Source: Crocinitomicaceae bacterium
GTDB taxonomy: Bacteria > Bacteroidota > Bacteroidia > Flavobacteriales_D > Crocinitomicaceae
Length of the DNA stretch: 64,000 bases
Direction of reading: 5' to 3'
Assembly: GCA_030830895.1 (NCBI GenBank)
Contig: JAURMC010000014.1
Span: 248,001-312,000 of the forward strand
A model generated the notes under the pieces. That model saw only the letters and a list, made by a program, of their open reading frames with translations, was not told where the DNA came from and ran no database searches. Shown piece after piece: positions 17,395-26,858 of this stretch; positions within the stretch are counted from its first letter, which is position 1; every line of letters starts with the position of its first letter. Position numbers and translations under genes: made by a program.

Positions 17395-20190
17395 ATGTAT
17401 CATCTTTTTTCCTACACCCTCAGTGTATTCATTATCCTGCCAACAATTTTCGCGCAACAGAATGCTTGTCCTAATGTTGATGTATCTCAAGGCAACTTTT
17501 CGAATTGGGCTGGATATACCGGTGGTTATTATTCCCCAGGCGCAAACTTTGGAATTGTCAACGGTAGACACACTGTAATTTCTCAACAAGGTACTGATCC
17601 AAATACCTGCAATCAACTCTCGTTTATCCCAAGTGGGCATACCAAGTCAATTAAACTTGGCAATTCGTCTAGTGGTGCGCAATCCGAGCGCTTAGTTTAC
17701 GCCATTCAAGTTACACCCCAAAGTAGCCTATTCATCTATAAGTATGCTGTTGTCTTGGAAAACCCAGGACATATTCCTACCCAACAACCAAAGTTCGAAA
17801 CCAAAATACTAAATTCAATGGGAATGCCGATTGGGGGTGGTTGCGGAACCTATACTGTATATGGTGGACAACCTGGTCAGAATTTTCAACAATGTGGCAA
17901 CCGAACATGGCTTCCATGGACAACAGTAGGATTAGATTTAACTCCATATGTAGGTCAAACCATTCAAATAGAATTTACCACTTGGGATTGCGCACAAGGA
18001 GCACACTTTGGTTATGCTTATTTGGCGGCAGAATGCTTACCCTTATCTATTGATGTTAATTTCTGCGGGGGAAATCAACCACTTATTTTAACGGCCCCGA
18101 ATGGATTTCAATCTTACGTATGGCATCCAGGAAACTATAGCGGACAGCAAGTTACTATCCAAAATCCAAGCCTAAATCAAACTTATACGTGTACAATGAC
18201 CACCTATTCAAATCAAGGAACCTGCGCAGTTGATTTAAGTGTTCAAGCAAGTCCAACCCTTTTACAATCCAATTTTACCTATACGGCAGGTTGTGAAAAT
18301 GAACCCATCACTTTTCAGGCCACTTCAACTGTAACGACAAACGTACCGAATGTGATCTTATCATATCAGTGGGATTTTGGAAATGCAACTCCCGCTTCGG
18401 CCATTGGAAACACCCCAAATACCAATTTTAATAATCCAGGAAATCAACTCGTTGAATTAATTACAAGCAGCTCGAATGGGTGCAGCGATACCATCCAACA
18501 ACAAGTCAATATCCTCCCAACTCCTCATCTTACACCAAGCGCTGATGCCACCTGCATGATGCAGCAAACAAGTTTCACGTTAGTAGGAACCCCTAATCTG
18601 CAACACCTTACTTGGGATTTTGGAGATAATTCAACCCTTGCTTCCGGCAATCCCATTACACATCAGTATTTTACCCCTGGAAACTATACTGTTGAAGTTA
18701 TCGGAATCGGGTTAAATGGATGTCAAGACACGGTATTGATGCCATTGACGATACAACCTCTTCCCTATATAGATGCCGGAAATGATACCGCAATCTGTCC
18801 AGGCCTTGGTCTTGTTTTAAACGCACAAGGCGCACTCAATCTTACTTGGGAACAAAGTTTATTACAGGGTCAACTCTATGTACCAAGCCAACAAGAATAC
18901 CTTAGTGTTATGGGAATAGATAGCTTAAACTGTATTGTAAGTGATAGTTTTCTAGTTCATATTCACCTCATCGATTCAGTACAAGCCATGCCGCATAGTT
19001 TTCTTTGCGATGGCGACAGTGTCCAACTCACGGCGGCTGCATTTGGTGGAATTTGGTGGGAGCATGGATACGTTAACCAGCAATGGATCTCTGAACCTGT
19101 TGGAATTCACCAGTTTGTAGTTCATGGCGTTGATGCAAATGGATGTTCCTCTTCCGATACAACCTATATTGAAGTGTATCCCTTACCTCTGGTACATGCA
19201 GGAAACGACACCACTGTTTGTTCAGGCTCGACTTTACTCTTACAAGCTAACGGCGCAGTGCAATACCAATGGTCTAACCAAGCGATGAATGGAAGCAGCA
19301 TCTCGATTCATACAAACCAAGATTTAAGCGTACTAGGCATCAGTGAACATGGATGCCAAGCGATCGACAGCATTCATATTGGAATAGATTCTATTCCAAA
19401 CTTAGGCTTTGGATTAGCGCCATATAATGGATGTATTCCGGTTGAAATCAATCTACAAAACCTATCCACAGGAAATTCTTTTACCCAAGTTCAATGGTTG
19501 AGTAGTAATGGAAATACTGCATTTGGTAATTCAGCACAACTAGTATTTACAGAAGTAGGCTGTTTCGATCTTACGCAAACTGTGACCACCACACTTGGTT
19601 GCAATTATTCAACGACGCAATCGAATGTAATCTGCACAAACCCTTTGCCTACCTCACAATTTTCACTTCCCCAAACGCCCTTTTCAACGTTGAACTATGG
19701 AGGAAACTTAACGAACTTAAGCATAGGTGCAGGAGGATATCTATGGGATTTCGGCGATGGCAGTTCTACGAGCAACGAAGTCGAACCCTATCATAATTTT
19801 CCGGATAATCAAGGTGCTTCCTATCAAGTCATGTTAATCGCATTCAATGAATTTGGATGTTCTGATACCAGTTTTCAAATGGTACAACTATCAGAGGAGC
19901 TAGCCTTCTACGTTCCCAATTCCTTTACGCCAGATGGAAATCAATTCAATAATGTATGGCAACCCGTTTTTACAGAAGGGCTCGATCCACAAGCGTATCA
20001 TGCAGTGATTTATAACCGTTGGGGTGAAATCATTTGGGAAAGCTATGATGTGGCAGTTGGATGGGATGGTACCTATGGGTTAAATGGCATAAAGGTGCAA
20101 GACGATGTATATATTTATAACATCACATTTGGTTACAAGGAATCAGCAAAAAAAGAACGAATTACCGGACACATTGTGTTGATTAAATAA
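17395..20190 (+). CDS. PKD-repeat surface protein with T9SS type B (gliding-associated) C-terminus
   Basis: 931 residues. A signal peptide (1-20, cleavage near IFAQ) precedes a Cys-rich lectin-like N-terminal region (about 21-225). Several PKD/SprB-type Ig domains follow, recognisable by YQWDFGNAT, LTWDFGDNST and YLWDFGDGSST plus CPG..L.L.A style strands. The last 90 residues are the gliding motility-associated CHU_C sorting domain (FYVPNSFTPDGN, YNRWGEIIWES, GWDGTYGLNG, YNITF, GHIVLIK). It is expected to be exported by T9SS and attached to or released from the surface; adhesion is the likely role. No PorP/SprF gene follows, which is the usual partner of such substrates. Confidence 0.92.
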   Translation: MYHLFSYTLSVFIILPTIFAQQNACPNVDVSQGNFSNWAGYTGGYYSPGANFGIVNGRHTVISQQGTDPNTCNQLSFIPSGHTKSIKLGNSSSGAQSERLVYAIQVTPQSSLFIYKYAVVLENPGHIPTQQPKFETKILNSMGMPIGGGCGTYTVYGGQPGQNFQQCGNRTWLPWTTVGLDLTPYVGQTIQIEFTTWDCAQGAHFGYAYLAAECLPLSIDVNFCGGNQPLILTAPNGFQSYVWHPGNYSGQQVTIQNPSLNQTYTCTMTTYSNQGTCAVDLSVQASPTLLQSNFTYTAGCENEPITFQATSTVTTNVPNVILSYQWDFGNATPASAIGNTPNTNFNNPGNQLVELITSSSNGCSDTIQQQVNILPTPHLTPSADATCMMQQTSFTLVGTPNLQHLTWDFGDNSTLASGNPITHQYFTPGNYTVEVIGIGLNGCQDTVLMPLTIQPLPYIDAGNDTAICPGLGLVLNAQGALNLTWEQSLLQGQLYVPSQQEYLSVMGIDSLNCIVSDSFLVHIHLIDSVQAMPHSFLCDGDSVQLTAAAFGGIWWEHGYVNQQWISEPVGIHQFVVHGVDANGCSSSDTTYIEVYPLPLVHAGNDTTVCSGSTLLLQANGAVQYQWSNQAMNGSSISIHTNQDLSVLGISEHGCQAIDSIHIGIDSIPNLGFGLAPYNGCIPVEINLQNLSTGNSFTQVQWLSSNGNTAFGNSAQLVFTEVGCFDLTQTVTTTLGCNYSTTQSNVICTNPLPTSQFSLPQTPFSTLNYGGNLTNLSIGAGGYLWDFGDGSSTSNEVEPYHNFPDNQGASYQVMLIAFNEFGCSDTSFQMVQLSEELAFYVPNSFTPDGNQFNNVWQPVFTEGLDPQAYHAVIYNRWGEIIWESYDVAVGWDGTYGLNGIKVQDDVYIYNITFGYKESAKKERITGHIVLIK

Positions 20191-20195
20191 CTCGA

Positions 20196-20786
20196 TTATT
20201 TCACAAAATCATAGGTTTTGAATTTGAAAATTCGCAACTGAACACCTACTTCATTCTTAATCGACATGGTATTGGTGATTGGTCCGGGAACATAGCGAAA
20301 ATAAACCTGTGCCTTTACATTCCACGCTTTACTACGTTTTGAGAATCCCGTTTGATAGTGAAAAATTCCCAGCCCAGTGCGAAAAGAAAACTGACCATTA
20401 TCGTATCGATCGGTATTGCTTTTAACTAAATAATTGTATTCCGGGGCTGCAAAAATCTCGATGATTTCTCCGCGACAGGAGCGGCCCTTTTTCCGTTGAT
20501 TAATCGGGAATAAAGATTTGCGGATATTCAATCCGGCAGTCAAATAGACATTATGCATTTGACTATTATCCGAAGCGGCTGCTAATGGGAGTGTCGCTCT
20601 AAGGCCAATCTCTGGCTCAAAATAATTAAAAACGGACCGGGTTAGTCCAATCGAAGCGGTATTGAACTGTGCATCCTTAAAGGTTCCACCCGTGTAGAAG
20701 CCTATATTTTGCTTTTTACGCATGTATACTTGAGCTTCAGCGTGATGAAGCAACGCGATCGAAAGTAGGGCTATGAAAAAACGCAT
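20196..20786 (-). CDS. Outer-membrane beta-barrel-like protein
   Basis: 196 residues with a signal peptide (about 1-18, HHAEAQ) and alternating strands (VYLTAGLNIRKS, FSFRTGLGIFHYQ, AWNVKAQVYFRYVPG, EVGVQLRIFKF) suggesting a small barrel. No named family recognised. It converges on the T9SS gene with only 5 bp between the stops. Confidence 0.75.
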   Translation of the reverse strand: MRFFIALLSIALLHHAEAQVYMRKKQNIGFYTGGTFKDAQFNTASIGLTRSVFNYFEPEIGLRATLPLAAASDNSQMHNVYLTAGLNIRKSLFPINQRKKGRSCRGEIIEIFAAPEYNYLVKSNTDRYDNGQFSFRTGLGIFHYQTGFSKRSKAWNVKAQVYFRYVPGPITNTMSIKNEVGVQLRIFKFKTYDFVK

Positions 20787-20838
20787 GAGGAAGATTTTAC
20801 CTTACAACTCATGCGATGCTAAAGGTTACAATTCTCCG

Positions 20839-21279
20839 TTAGAAATCCTTTACTGCTCGTGAGCAATTACCTGATACGTTGTTGCAAACCGTCATTGTAA
20901 ATCCGTTTCCAAAGAATACAGCAAAATTCAGGCTTCCGCTTTTTGTCGAGGACCAATAAGTACTGTTTCTGAAATTACCAATGCTATGCTTCATGGAATA
21001 CATGGTAAGTAGCTCGTCCTTGCTGGGCATTCTCCATCCTGCTCCGCCTTCGTTGAAACCAGCAATAACATCTAAAGATTCGTAATAATTCATGCTAGGA
21101 CTGGTCGTAACTTGATCTTGCTTTGCAACTACTAGGCCGTGTTCGCCGGTTGCATCGATGTGTATTACTATTCCTCCAAAAGCTTCCTCTCCAATCTTGT
21201 AGGTTTTCACGGGTTGCTTCGAACAAGAGGAAAAAACAAGCACGCAGAGGCTCATTAAAATTAGGAAATTAGTTTTCAT
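20839..21279 (-). CDS. Lipoprotein with Lcl/DUF1566-like domain
   Basis: 146 residues from ATG 21279. This start places a lipoprotein signal at the N-terminus with lipobox VFSSC; the longer in-frame ATG at 21306 would bury it. The body shows GWRMPSKDELLTMY and STYWSST, typical of the Lcl C-terminal/DUF1566 fold of exported bacterial proteins. Expected to be lipid-anchored; function unknown. Confidence 0.8.
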   Translation of the reverse strand: MKTNFLILMSLCVLVFSSCSKQPVKTYKIGEEAFGGIVIHIDATGEHGLVVAKQDQVTTSPSMNYYESLDVIAGFNEGGAGWRMPSKDELLTMYSMKHSIGNFRNSTYWSSTKSGSLNFAVFFGNGFTMTVCNNVSGNCSRAVKDF

Positions 21280-21418
21280 GGCATTAAAATTTAAACGATT
21301 AAACAAGACATCAGTAGTTTAATTTGCGCGCGGAAGGCTTTTCGCCTGGAATTCCAATCAATCCCTGATATTTCGTATAACGGCGAGGAAATTATATGGT
21401 TGCCTTCCTACAAAAAAC

Positions 21419-22675
21419 CTATTTTTTTAACCACATTTCTCGATACAAACCATCCCTATCAAACAACTGCGTTTGCTTTTCTATGTTGAATTCTCGTCCC
21501 CCTCGATTATCATTACCTACTCCTGCGATATAGGCCCAGTTTCCCCAATTCGAAGCCACGTCATAATCTGCCAAACAATGTTCAAACCACGCTGCACCAT
21601 AACGCCAATCCTGTTTTAGTCCAAATACCCAGTAACTCGCCAAAATTTGCCGCATGCGATTGGAAATAAACCCCGTTGTTCGCAACTCATTCATTCCTGC
21701 ATTTATTAATGATTGGCTCGTTTTTCCTTGCGTCCATGCTTCAAATTTTCTTGGGTCAAATTGCTTATAAAGTGCCTGTTGTCCAAGTCCGTTTAAGAGG
21801 AAATAAGATTTAGGATGTTTCTTGAAACTGAAGCGAAAAAAATCGCGCCATAACAATTCAAAAACTAGCCAATAGGTGGAATCGTTCGAAACAACCTGCT
21901 GTTCATACCGTTTAATTTCACTGTAAATTCGTCTTGGAGATATACATCCTTGACTCAACCAGGCTGAGCATTTGGATGAAAAATTCAAGCCCGTTAATTG
22001 ATCTCTTGTTTCTTTGTAGGTTCGAATAGCATGACTTTCCCAAATAAATTCTACTAAGCGTTGTTGAGCAGCATCTTCCCCACCGATCATCCATTCGGGT
22101 GTTGAGCATTCCTTCAATGCCAAAGGCAAGACTTCAAGTTGAGGGGTTACAATGCGCTGAGGCGCTTCAAAAGGAACGCGTACCTTGGATTCTTTTTCAG
22201 TTAGTTTTCGAAACTTGGTGAAAAGCATTGGAATGTCCCGTACGCTAAACGGCAAATCATCGGGATGATATAAGGTACTCGTTGAATATGTTTCAAAATC
22301 AACTCCAAGTTTTAAAAGCTGTTGTTTAATTTCTGATTGAAGTGTTTTTTCTTCGCTTCCCACTTGTTTCTTGGTGTATACCTTACGTATTTGATATTTG
22401 ACACACAACCTCGGTAATTCGACATTGGGAGTCCCCTCAACAACCAACAAGGTTCCCCCAAGTTCATTGAACTTTTTCTGCAAATTCAAAAGAGAATCCC
22501 GGATGAATTTTTCGCGAGCCATGCCTCTTCTCGGGATCGTAAACTGCAGTTGATCGGAAAACGTTTTTAAGAAAAAAACGGGTACGATTTCATCGTTTTC
22601 TTCAATGGCTTTTAGCAAGGTTTCGTTATCATCAACCCTCAAATCTTCTGTAAACCACACCAACCCTCGTTTCAT
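21419..22675 (-). CDS. DASH-type cryptochrome/photolyase
   Basis: A 418-residue flavoprotein. The N-terminal Rossmann-like photolyase domain starts VWFTEDLRVDDN. The C-terminal FAD domain shows SNRMRQILASYWVFGLKQDWRYGAAWFE, then DYDVASNWGNWAYIAGVGND and the downstream GGREFN, matching cry-DASH. Family members repair cyclobutane dimers in single-stranded DNA and may also signal. It is last in the photolyase operon; its ATG overlaps the preceding stop (ATGA). Confidence 0.93.
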   Translation of the reverse strand: MKRGLVWFTEDLRVDDNETLLKAIEENDEIVPVFFLKTFSDQLQFTIPRRGMAREKFIRDSLLNLQKKFNELGGTLLVVEGTPNVELPRLCVKYQIRKVYTKKQVGSEEKTLQSEIKQQLLKLGVDFETYSTSTLYHPDDLPFSVRDIPMLFTKFRKLTEKESKVRVPFEAPQRIVTPQLEVLPLALKECSTPEWMIGGEDAAQQRLVEFIWESHAIRTYKETRDQLTGLNFSSKCSAWLSQGCISPRRIYSEIKRYEQQVVSNDSTYWLVFELLWRDFFRFSFKKHPKSYFLLNGLGQQALYKQFDPRKFEAWTQGKTSQSLINAGMNELRTTGFISNRMRQILASYWVFGLKQDWRYGAAWFEHCLADYDVASNWGNWAYIAGVGNDNRGGREFNIEKQTQLFDRDGLYREMWLKK

Positions 22676-24198
22676 AGATACTCTATATTTTGTTTGATTT
22701 CTTGCGCTTTTTCTAAAATTAATTGCTTTTGAGCATCTTCCATTTTATCCCAAACCTTGTACATCATACCGATGCGTGGGTTTCGCTCAAGCAGGGAACG
22801 GTTGCGGGCATAAAAATCCCAGTACAATGTATTAAACGGACAAGCTTTCTCTCCAAATTTATCTTTATAATTATAGCTGCATCCGTCACAATAATTGCTC
22901 ATTTTCTTAATATAGGCCGCCGAAGAAACATAGGGTTTTGAGCCGACAATCCCGCCATCTGCGAATTGACTCATTCCACGGGTATTCGTAATTTCTACCC
23001 ATTCGAAGGCATCTATGTAAATCCCCAAATACCAGCGATCTACCTCATCGGGATGCACGCCAAGCAAGGAAGCAAAATTACCTGTAACCATCAGGCGCTG
23101 AATGTGATGGGCATAGGCATGATCTAAGGATTGCTTAATGGCATGATGCATGCAATTCATTTTCGTTTCACCCGTCCAATACCACGAGGGCAGCCGTGCT
23201 TCATTGCCAAAATAATTGAGCGTGGAGAATTCGGGCATTTTAGCCCAATAGATGCCGCGCATGTATTCTCTCCAACCTAAAATTTGACGAATAAAACCTT
23301 CAATTTGATTCAACTCATAGGTGTTAGGATGGGCGAAATAAGCTTGTTCCACTGCCCGAATCACTTCCATGGGACCAAGTAATTTCACATTAAGGGCAAA
23401 CGACAATCGTGAATGATACAAATACCAATGCTGGGTTGTCATAGCGTCTTGGTAGGTTCCAAACAATGGCAAGGCCTGTTCAGTGAATTCTTGAAGTAAG
23501 TTCACTGCAGCAACTCTTGATACGGTCCAGGAAAAATTAACCGGATCAATTGCTCCGATAGTTTTAAGTTGAGCCTGTTGGATGTCTTCGTACACCGTAG
23601 TTTGATCCGTAACCCCTAATGCAGTGGTCGAAATCTCGGCTTTTGCTGGTAATTTCTTACGGTTCTCGTGATCAAAATTCCACTGTCCACCTATTGGTTG
23701 ATCGCCTTCCATTAGGACTGCGTGTTTCTTTCGCATGTACCGATAAAAGGTCTCCATGAGGAACATTTTCTTACCAGCAAACAAGGTGGCAACTTCCTCC
23801 CTCCCCGTTAAAAAATGTTCGGAATCAACCGCGTTTAACGGAAACTTTGATTGCTTAAAATATTGATCTAATCGATATTCGTCTGGTAGTTGATAGCTAA
23901 CCTTTGATATACCATGTTCTGTACATAGCGCTTCAATATTTTTTAAAAAATCGTGATGATTGTTTGGTTCGTTGATTTTAACGTAATGTACATTGTGACC
24001 ACGTGTTATTAACTCTTGAGCAAAGGCCCGCATCGCGGCAAAGATGGAAACTACCTTTTGTATGTGATGCGTTACATATTCCGACTCAGACTTCACCTCC
24101 ATTAAAACATACAAAACGGAGGAGTCTACCGATTGAAACCACGGATGGTTTATATTTAATTGATCCCCTAAAACAAGACGTATTTCTTTAAATTTCAT
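22672..24198 (-). CDS. Iron-sulfur bacterial cryptochrome/photolyase (FeS-BCP, PhrB-like (6-4) photolyase)
   Basis: 508 residues. The four [4Fe-4S] ligands of this class are present at Cys349 (MNCMHH), Cys437 and Cys440 (YCDGCSY) and Cys453 (KACPFN). Both spacing and positions are within one residue of Agrobacterium PhrB (350, 438, 441, 454), as I remember that protein. The N-terminus RLVLGDQLN is typical. PhrB repairs (6-4) photoproducts and binds a lumazine antenna; the same chemistry is inferred here. The gene overlaps DUF2256 upstream and the DASH gene downstream by 4 bp each. Confidence 0.93.
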   Translation of the reverse strand: MKFKEIRLVLGDQLNINHPWFQSVDSSVLYVLMEVKSESEYVTHHIQKVVSIFAAMRAFAQELITRGHNVHYVKINEPNNHHDFLKNIEALCTEHGISKVSYQLPDEYRLDQYFKQSKFPLNAVDSEHFLTGREEVATLFAGKKMFLMETFYRYMRKKHAVLMEGDQPIGGQWNFDHENRKKLPAKAEISTTALGVTDQTTVYEDIQQAQLKTIGAIDPVNFSWTVSRVAAVNLLQEFTEQALPLFGTYQDAMTTQHWYLYHSRLSFALNVKLLGPMEVIRAVEQAYFAHPNTYELNQIEGFIRQILGWREYMRGIYWAKMPEFSTLNYFGNEARLPSWYWTGETKMNCMHHAIKQSLDHAYAHHIQRLMVTGNFASLLGVHPDEVDRWYLGIYIDAFEWVEITNTRGMSQFADGGIVGSKPYVSSAAYIKKMSNYCDGCSYNYKDKFGEKACPFNTLYWDFYARNRSLLERNPRIGMMYKVWDKMEDAQKQLILEKAQEIKQNIEYL

Positions 24199-24338
24199 GG
24201 TTTCTTTTGGGTTCTACATTGGTCACTGCAATAGATTACTTCGTTCCATACCCGCTCCCATTTTTTTCTCCACGAGAAAGGGCGCTGGCATACTGGGCAA
24301 ACTTTTTGGGGCAGATTCGCTTTCTTAACGTTTTTCAT
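24195..24338 (-). CDS. DUF2256 small zinc-ribbon protein
   Basis: A 47-residue gene found by reading the gap between two photolyase genes. The product begins [12 protein letters not shown] and has a CPVC knuckle and a second pair CSDQC, with a conserved [11 protein letters not shown] core between them. This is the DUF2256 pattern, a tiny protein long noticed beside cryptochrome genes. The four cysteines suggest a zinc ribbon. Its start lies inside the end of the upstream cryptochrome gene (14 bp overlap) and its TGA overlaps the next ATG. Translation is therefore coupled on both sides. Function unknown; a nucleic-acid or photolyase partner is conjecture. Confidence 0.9.
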   Translation of the reverse strand: MKNVKKANLPQKVCPVCQRPFSWRKKWERVWNEVIYCSDQCRTQKKP

Positions 24339-25785
24339 GTGCTGCTCGATTAGGTGAAACATGCTTGGCCAGTACGTTCTTACCGAGAGTTCTCGAGCGG
24401 TGTGACTTTTTTATCCCATACATGATGTCTGAAGCATGTTTACGCGTGGCTTCAATATCGACAATCGGAAAGGGATAATCCTCGCCAATACGGCAATTAC
24501 AAAATACCTGGTCCATTTCACTCATTTTCCAAGGTTCATGAATGAAAGCCTGCGGCACATCGCTGAGTTCAGGTACCCATTTTTTTATAAAAATTCCATC
24601 CGGATCATGCGATTCGGAATTTTTAACAGAATTATAAATGCGTAAGGTATTTACACCGGTTAAGCCGGCTTGCATTTGAATCTGAGGATAATGAATACCC
24701 GGTTCATAATCCAGAAACTGCCGTGCTAAAAAATGGAGTTCTTGCCAATCTTGCCATAGGTTATACACAAAAAAAGAAACTACCATCGCCCGCATTCGAA
24801 AGTTCAAATAACCTGTTGCAACAACACAACGCATGCAGGCATCAACCAAAGGAATCCCAGTCATTCCCTCTTGCCAAGCGGTAATAAATACCTCATTTTT
24901 CACCTTTCCCAAGTGCTCAAAGGCTGCATTAACAGGCAAGAATTCCATGCGACATTCGGTTTCAAACTTTTGAATGAAATGGCAATGCCAGTGCAACCTT
25001 GAAATGAAATTGGCAAGGGAACGTACATTACCACCCTGCTTTTTTACGCGAAGTGCTTGCTGATAAACTTGTCGAATTGAAAGGTTCCCATAGGCTAGAT
25101 ACGGTGACAATCGACTGCACGATTTTCTAGCGGCCTCCGGTTTAGAAATATGTAACGAATATGTTCTATGTCGGACATCAAAAAAAGTATCCATGTATCG
25201 TTTGGCATTGAGTATACCACCCGGCTGAAAGTGTTTATTTGGCGTTTTAATCTCAACTGACAGAGAAGACTCATTGGGTAAATCCATTTTAACCCGAAGA
25301 GAAATCAGCTGATCGAGTTGGGGTTCTTCAGTAGGGGCATGCATAAATTGAAGCCATTCTTTGTCCCATGTTTTGCGGTGATTTAATCCTCTAATAATGC
25401 CGTTGGTTTGAAATTCGTACCACGGAATTTGCTTTAATTTAAGAAATGCCGCAATACGTTTGTCGCGATTGTATGAAATCAAGTTCCCCGTTTCTTGGTG
25501 AGAAAATACGCCTTGAATTTCATAATTGGAGCATAATGCTTCGAACGCCAAATCGGATCTTCCGTGTACTATGGTAACATGCTGTTTAGGTAAGCATTGT
25601 TTTAATTGATTCAAGGACTCATAAACGAAGCGCCAATGACGAACGTCTGAATCCGGTGCTACCATCAATTCAGGTTCAAAAATATATAGCAAAATTATGG
25701 GAAGCCCCTGTTCAATGGCTCGCTTAAGCGGTAGGTGATCACTGAAGCGTAAATCACGTTTGAACCAAAGCACATTTACTTTCAT
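24325..25785 (-). CDS. Cryptochrome/photolyase-family flavoprotein
   Basis: 486 residues. The N-terminal photolyase domain begins [15 protein letters not shown]; the FAD domain holds [53 protein letters not shown] and an extended [19 protein letters not shown] segment. This set marks a Bacteroidetes/proteobacterial cryptochrome-like class distinct from DASH and from FeS-BCP. Whether it repairs dimers or is a light sensor cannot be told. It is the first gene of the four-gene operon and is divergent from the phosphatase gene at 25851. Confidence 0.88.
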   Translation of the reverse strand: MKVNVLWFKRDLRFSDHLPLKRAIEQGLPIILLYIFEPELMVAPDSDVRHWRFVYESLNQLKQCLPKQHVTIVHGRSDLAFEALCSNYEIQGVFSHQETGNLISYNRDKRIAAFLKLKQIPWYEFQTNGIIRGLNHRKTWDKEWLQFMHAPTEEPQLDQLISLRVKMDLPNESSLSVEIKTPNKHFQPGGILNAKRYMDTFFDVRHRTYSLHISKPEAARKSCSRLSPYLAYGNLSIRQVYQQALRVKKQGGNVRSLANFISRLHWHCHFIQKFETECRMEFLPVNAAFEHLGKVKNEVFITAWQEGMTGIPLVDACMRCVVATGYLNFRMRAMVVSFFVYNLWQDWQELHFLARQFLDYEPGIHYPQIQMQAGLTGVNTLRIYNSVKNSESHDPDGIFIKKWVPELSDVPQAFIHEPWKMSEMDQVFCNCRIGEDYPFPIVDIEATRKHASDIMYGIKKSHRSRTLGKNVLAKHVSPNRAAHEKR

Positions 25786-25838
25786 TATGTGAGAACAACC
25801 AATATTGAAAAGTGTTTCACAAGAATACAGGGTTTACT

Positions 25839-25846
25839 TACCTTTG
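25839..25846 (+). promoter_or_regulatory. Promoter -7 element (TACCTTTG) 4 bp before a start codon
   Basis: TACCTTTG-TTGC-ATG, identical to the arrangement at 14945. It decides the start of the phosphatase gene as 25851, since the in-frame ATG at 25812 lies upstream of the promoter. Confidence 0.7.
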
Positions 25847-25850
25847 TTGC

Positions 25851-26801
25851 ATGTCACGTATAGCTAATTGTCTTTTTCTCCTTTTGATAGGGAATGTTTT
25901 CTTTGGAAATTCGCAAGAAAAACAAATTCAATACAAGTCAGAGTATTTTGTGATCCTGGTGATCGATGGCCCAAGATACACAGAAACCTATGGCGACACG
26001 AGTTGCACCTACACACCCAATTTATGTAACAGCTTAATGCCCCAAGGCACGTTCTTTTCAAACTTTCGAAATAACGGACCAACCTTTACGATTCCTGGAC
26101 ACACCGCATTAATGACAGGTAATTATCAACACATATCCAATGTAGGAGCTGGGTTACCTAGAAATCCATCCTTGTTTCAGTATTACATCAAAGAGCGTCA
26201 CACATTAAATACGGATGCTCAAATAATTGCGAGTAAAGGAAAATTGAATGTATTATCAAATACAAAAAATCGTAAATGGAAAAATAAATTTCGTCCATAT
26301 TCATATTGCGGACCTAATGGTAACGGGTTGAGTTATGGTCCTGACCGAGAAACGATGGTTAAAGTGAAAGAAACCTTATCGTCAGCGGCCCCTCCGCATT
26401 TAATGTTGGTTAATTTATTGGGTGTCGATGTGAATGGGCACGGCAACGATTGGAAAAAATATCTAGATAATATAAAGTATACAGACGCCTATGCCCTTGA
26501 AATCTGGAATACAATTCAAGCAAGTCCTTTGCTTAAAGATAAGACCACTTTATTTATCACGAACGACCACGGAAGGCATACGGAAGGGCACAAAAATGGC
26601 TTTGTTAACCATGGGGATGGGTGTGATGGATGTCGGCATATTTCCTTATTGGTATTAGGTCCGGACATTCCTAAAAATCGAGAAATAAGTACAGAAGCGG
26701 AAATGATAGACATTCCTGTAACCATAGCGAAAATGATGCATATTGGATTCCCAACTGGAAGGGGACGATTTTTGTCTGAAATTTTTAGTGAGAAACAGTA
26801 A
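25851..26801 (+). CDS. Exported alkaline phosphatase-superfamily enzyme
   Basis: 316 residues from ATG 25851, with a signal peptide (about 1-20, FFGNSQ). The superfamily layout is visible: metal Asp in VIDGPRYTETYG, nucleophile Thr in PTFTIPGHTALMTG, DVNGHGND and the metal-binding NDHGRHTEGH. Members are phosphodiesterases, phosphomonoesterases or sulfatases; the substrate is not evident. It is followed by a paralogue after 57 bp. Confidence 0.87.
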   Translation: MSRIANCLFLLLIGNVFFGNSQEKQIQYKSEYFVILVIDGPRYTETYGDTSCTYTPNLCNSLMPQGTFFSNFRNNGPTFTIPGHTALMTGNYQHISNVGAGLPRNPSLFQYYIKERHTLNTDAQIIASKGKLNVLSNTKNRKWKNKFRPYSYCGPNGNGLSYGPDRETMVKVKETLSSAAPPHLMLVNLLGVDVNGHGNDWKKYLDNIKYTDAYALEIWNTIQASPLLKDKTTLFITNDHGRHTEGHKNGFVNHGDGCDGCRHISLLVLGPDIPKNREISTEAEMIDIPVTIAKMMHIGFPTGRGRFLSEIFSEKQ

Positions 26802-26858
26802 GTACCCGAAGATAGTATTTGCATTGAATTAATGACTAGCTTAGTTAAAAATCAACCG

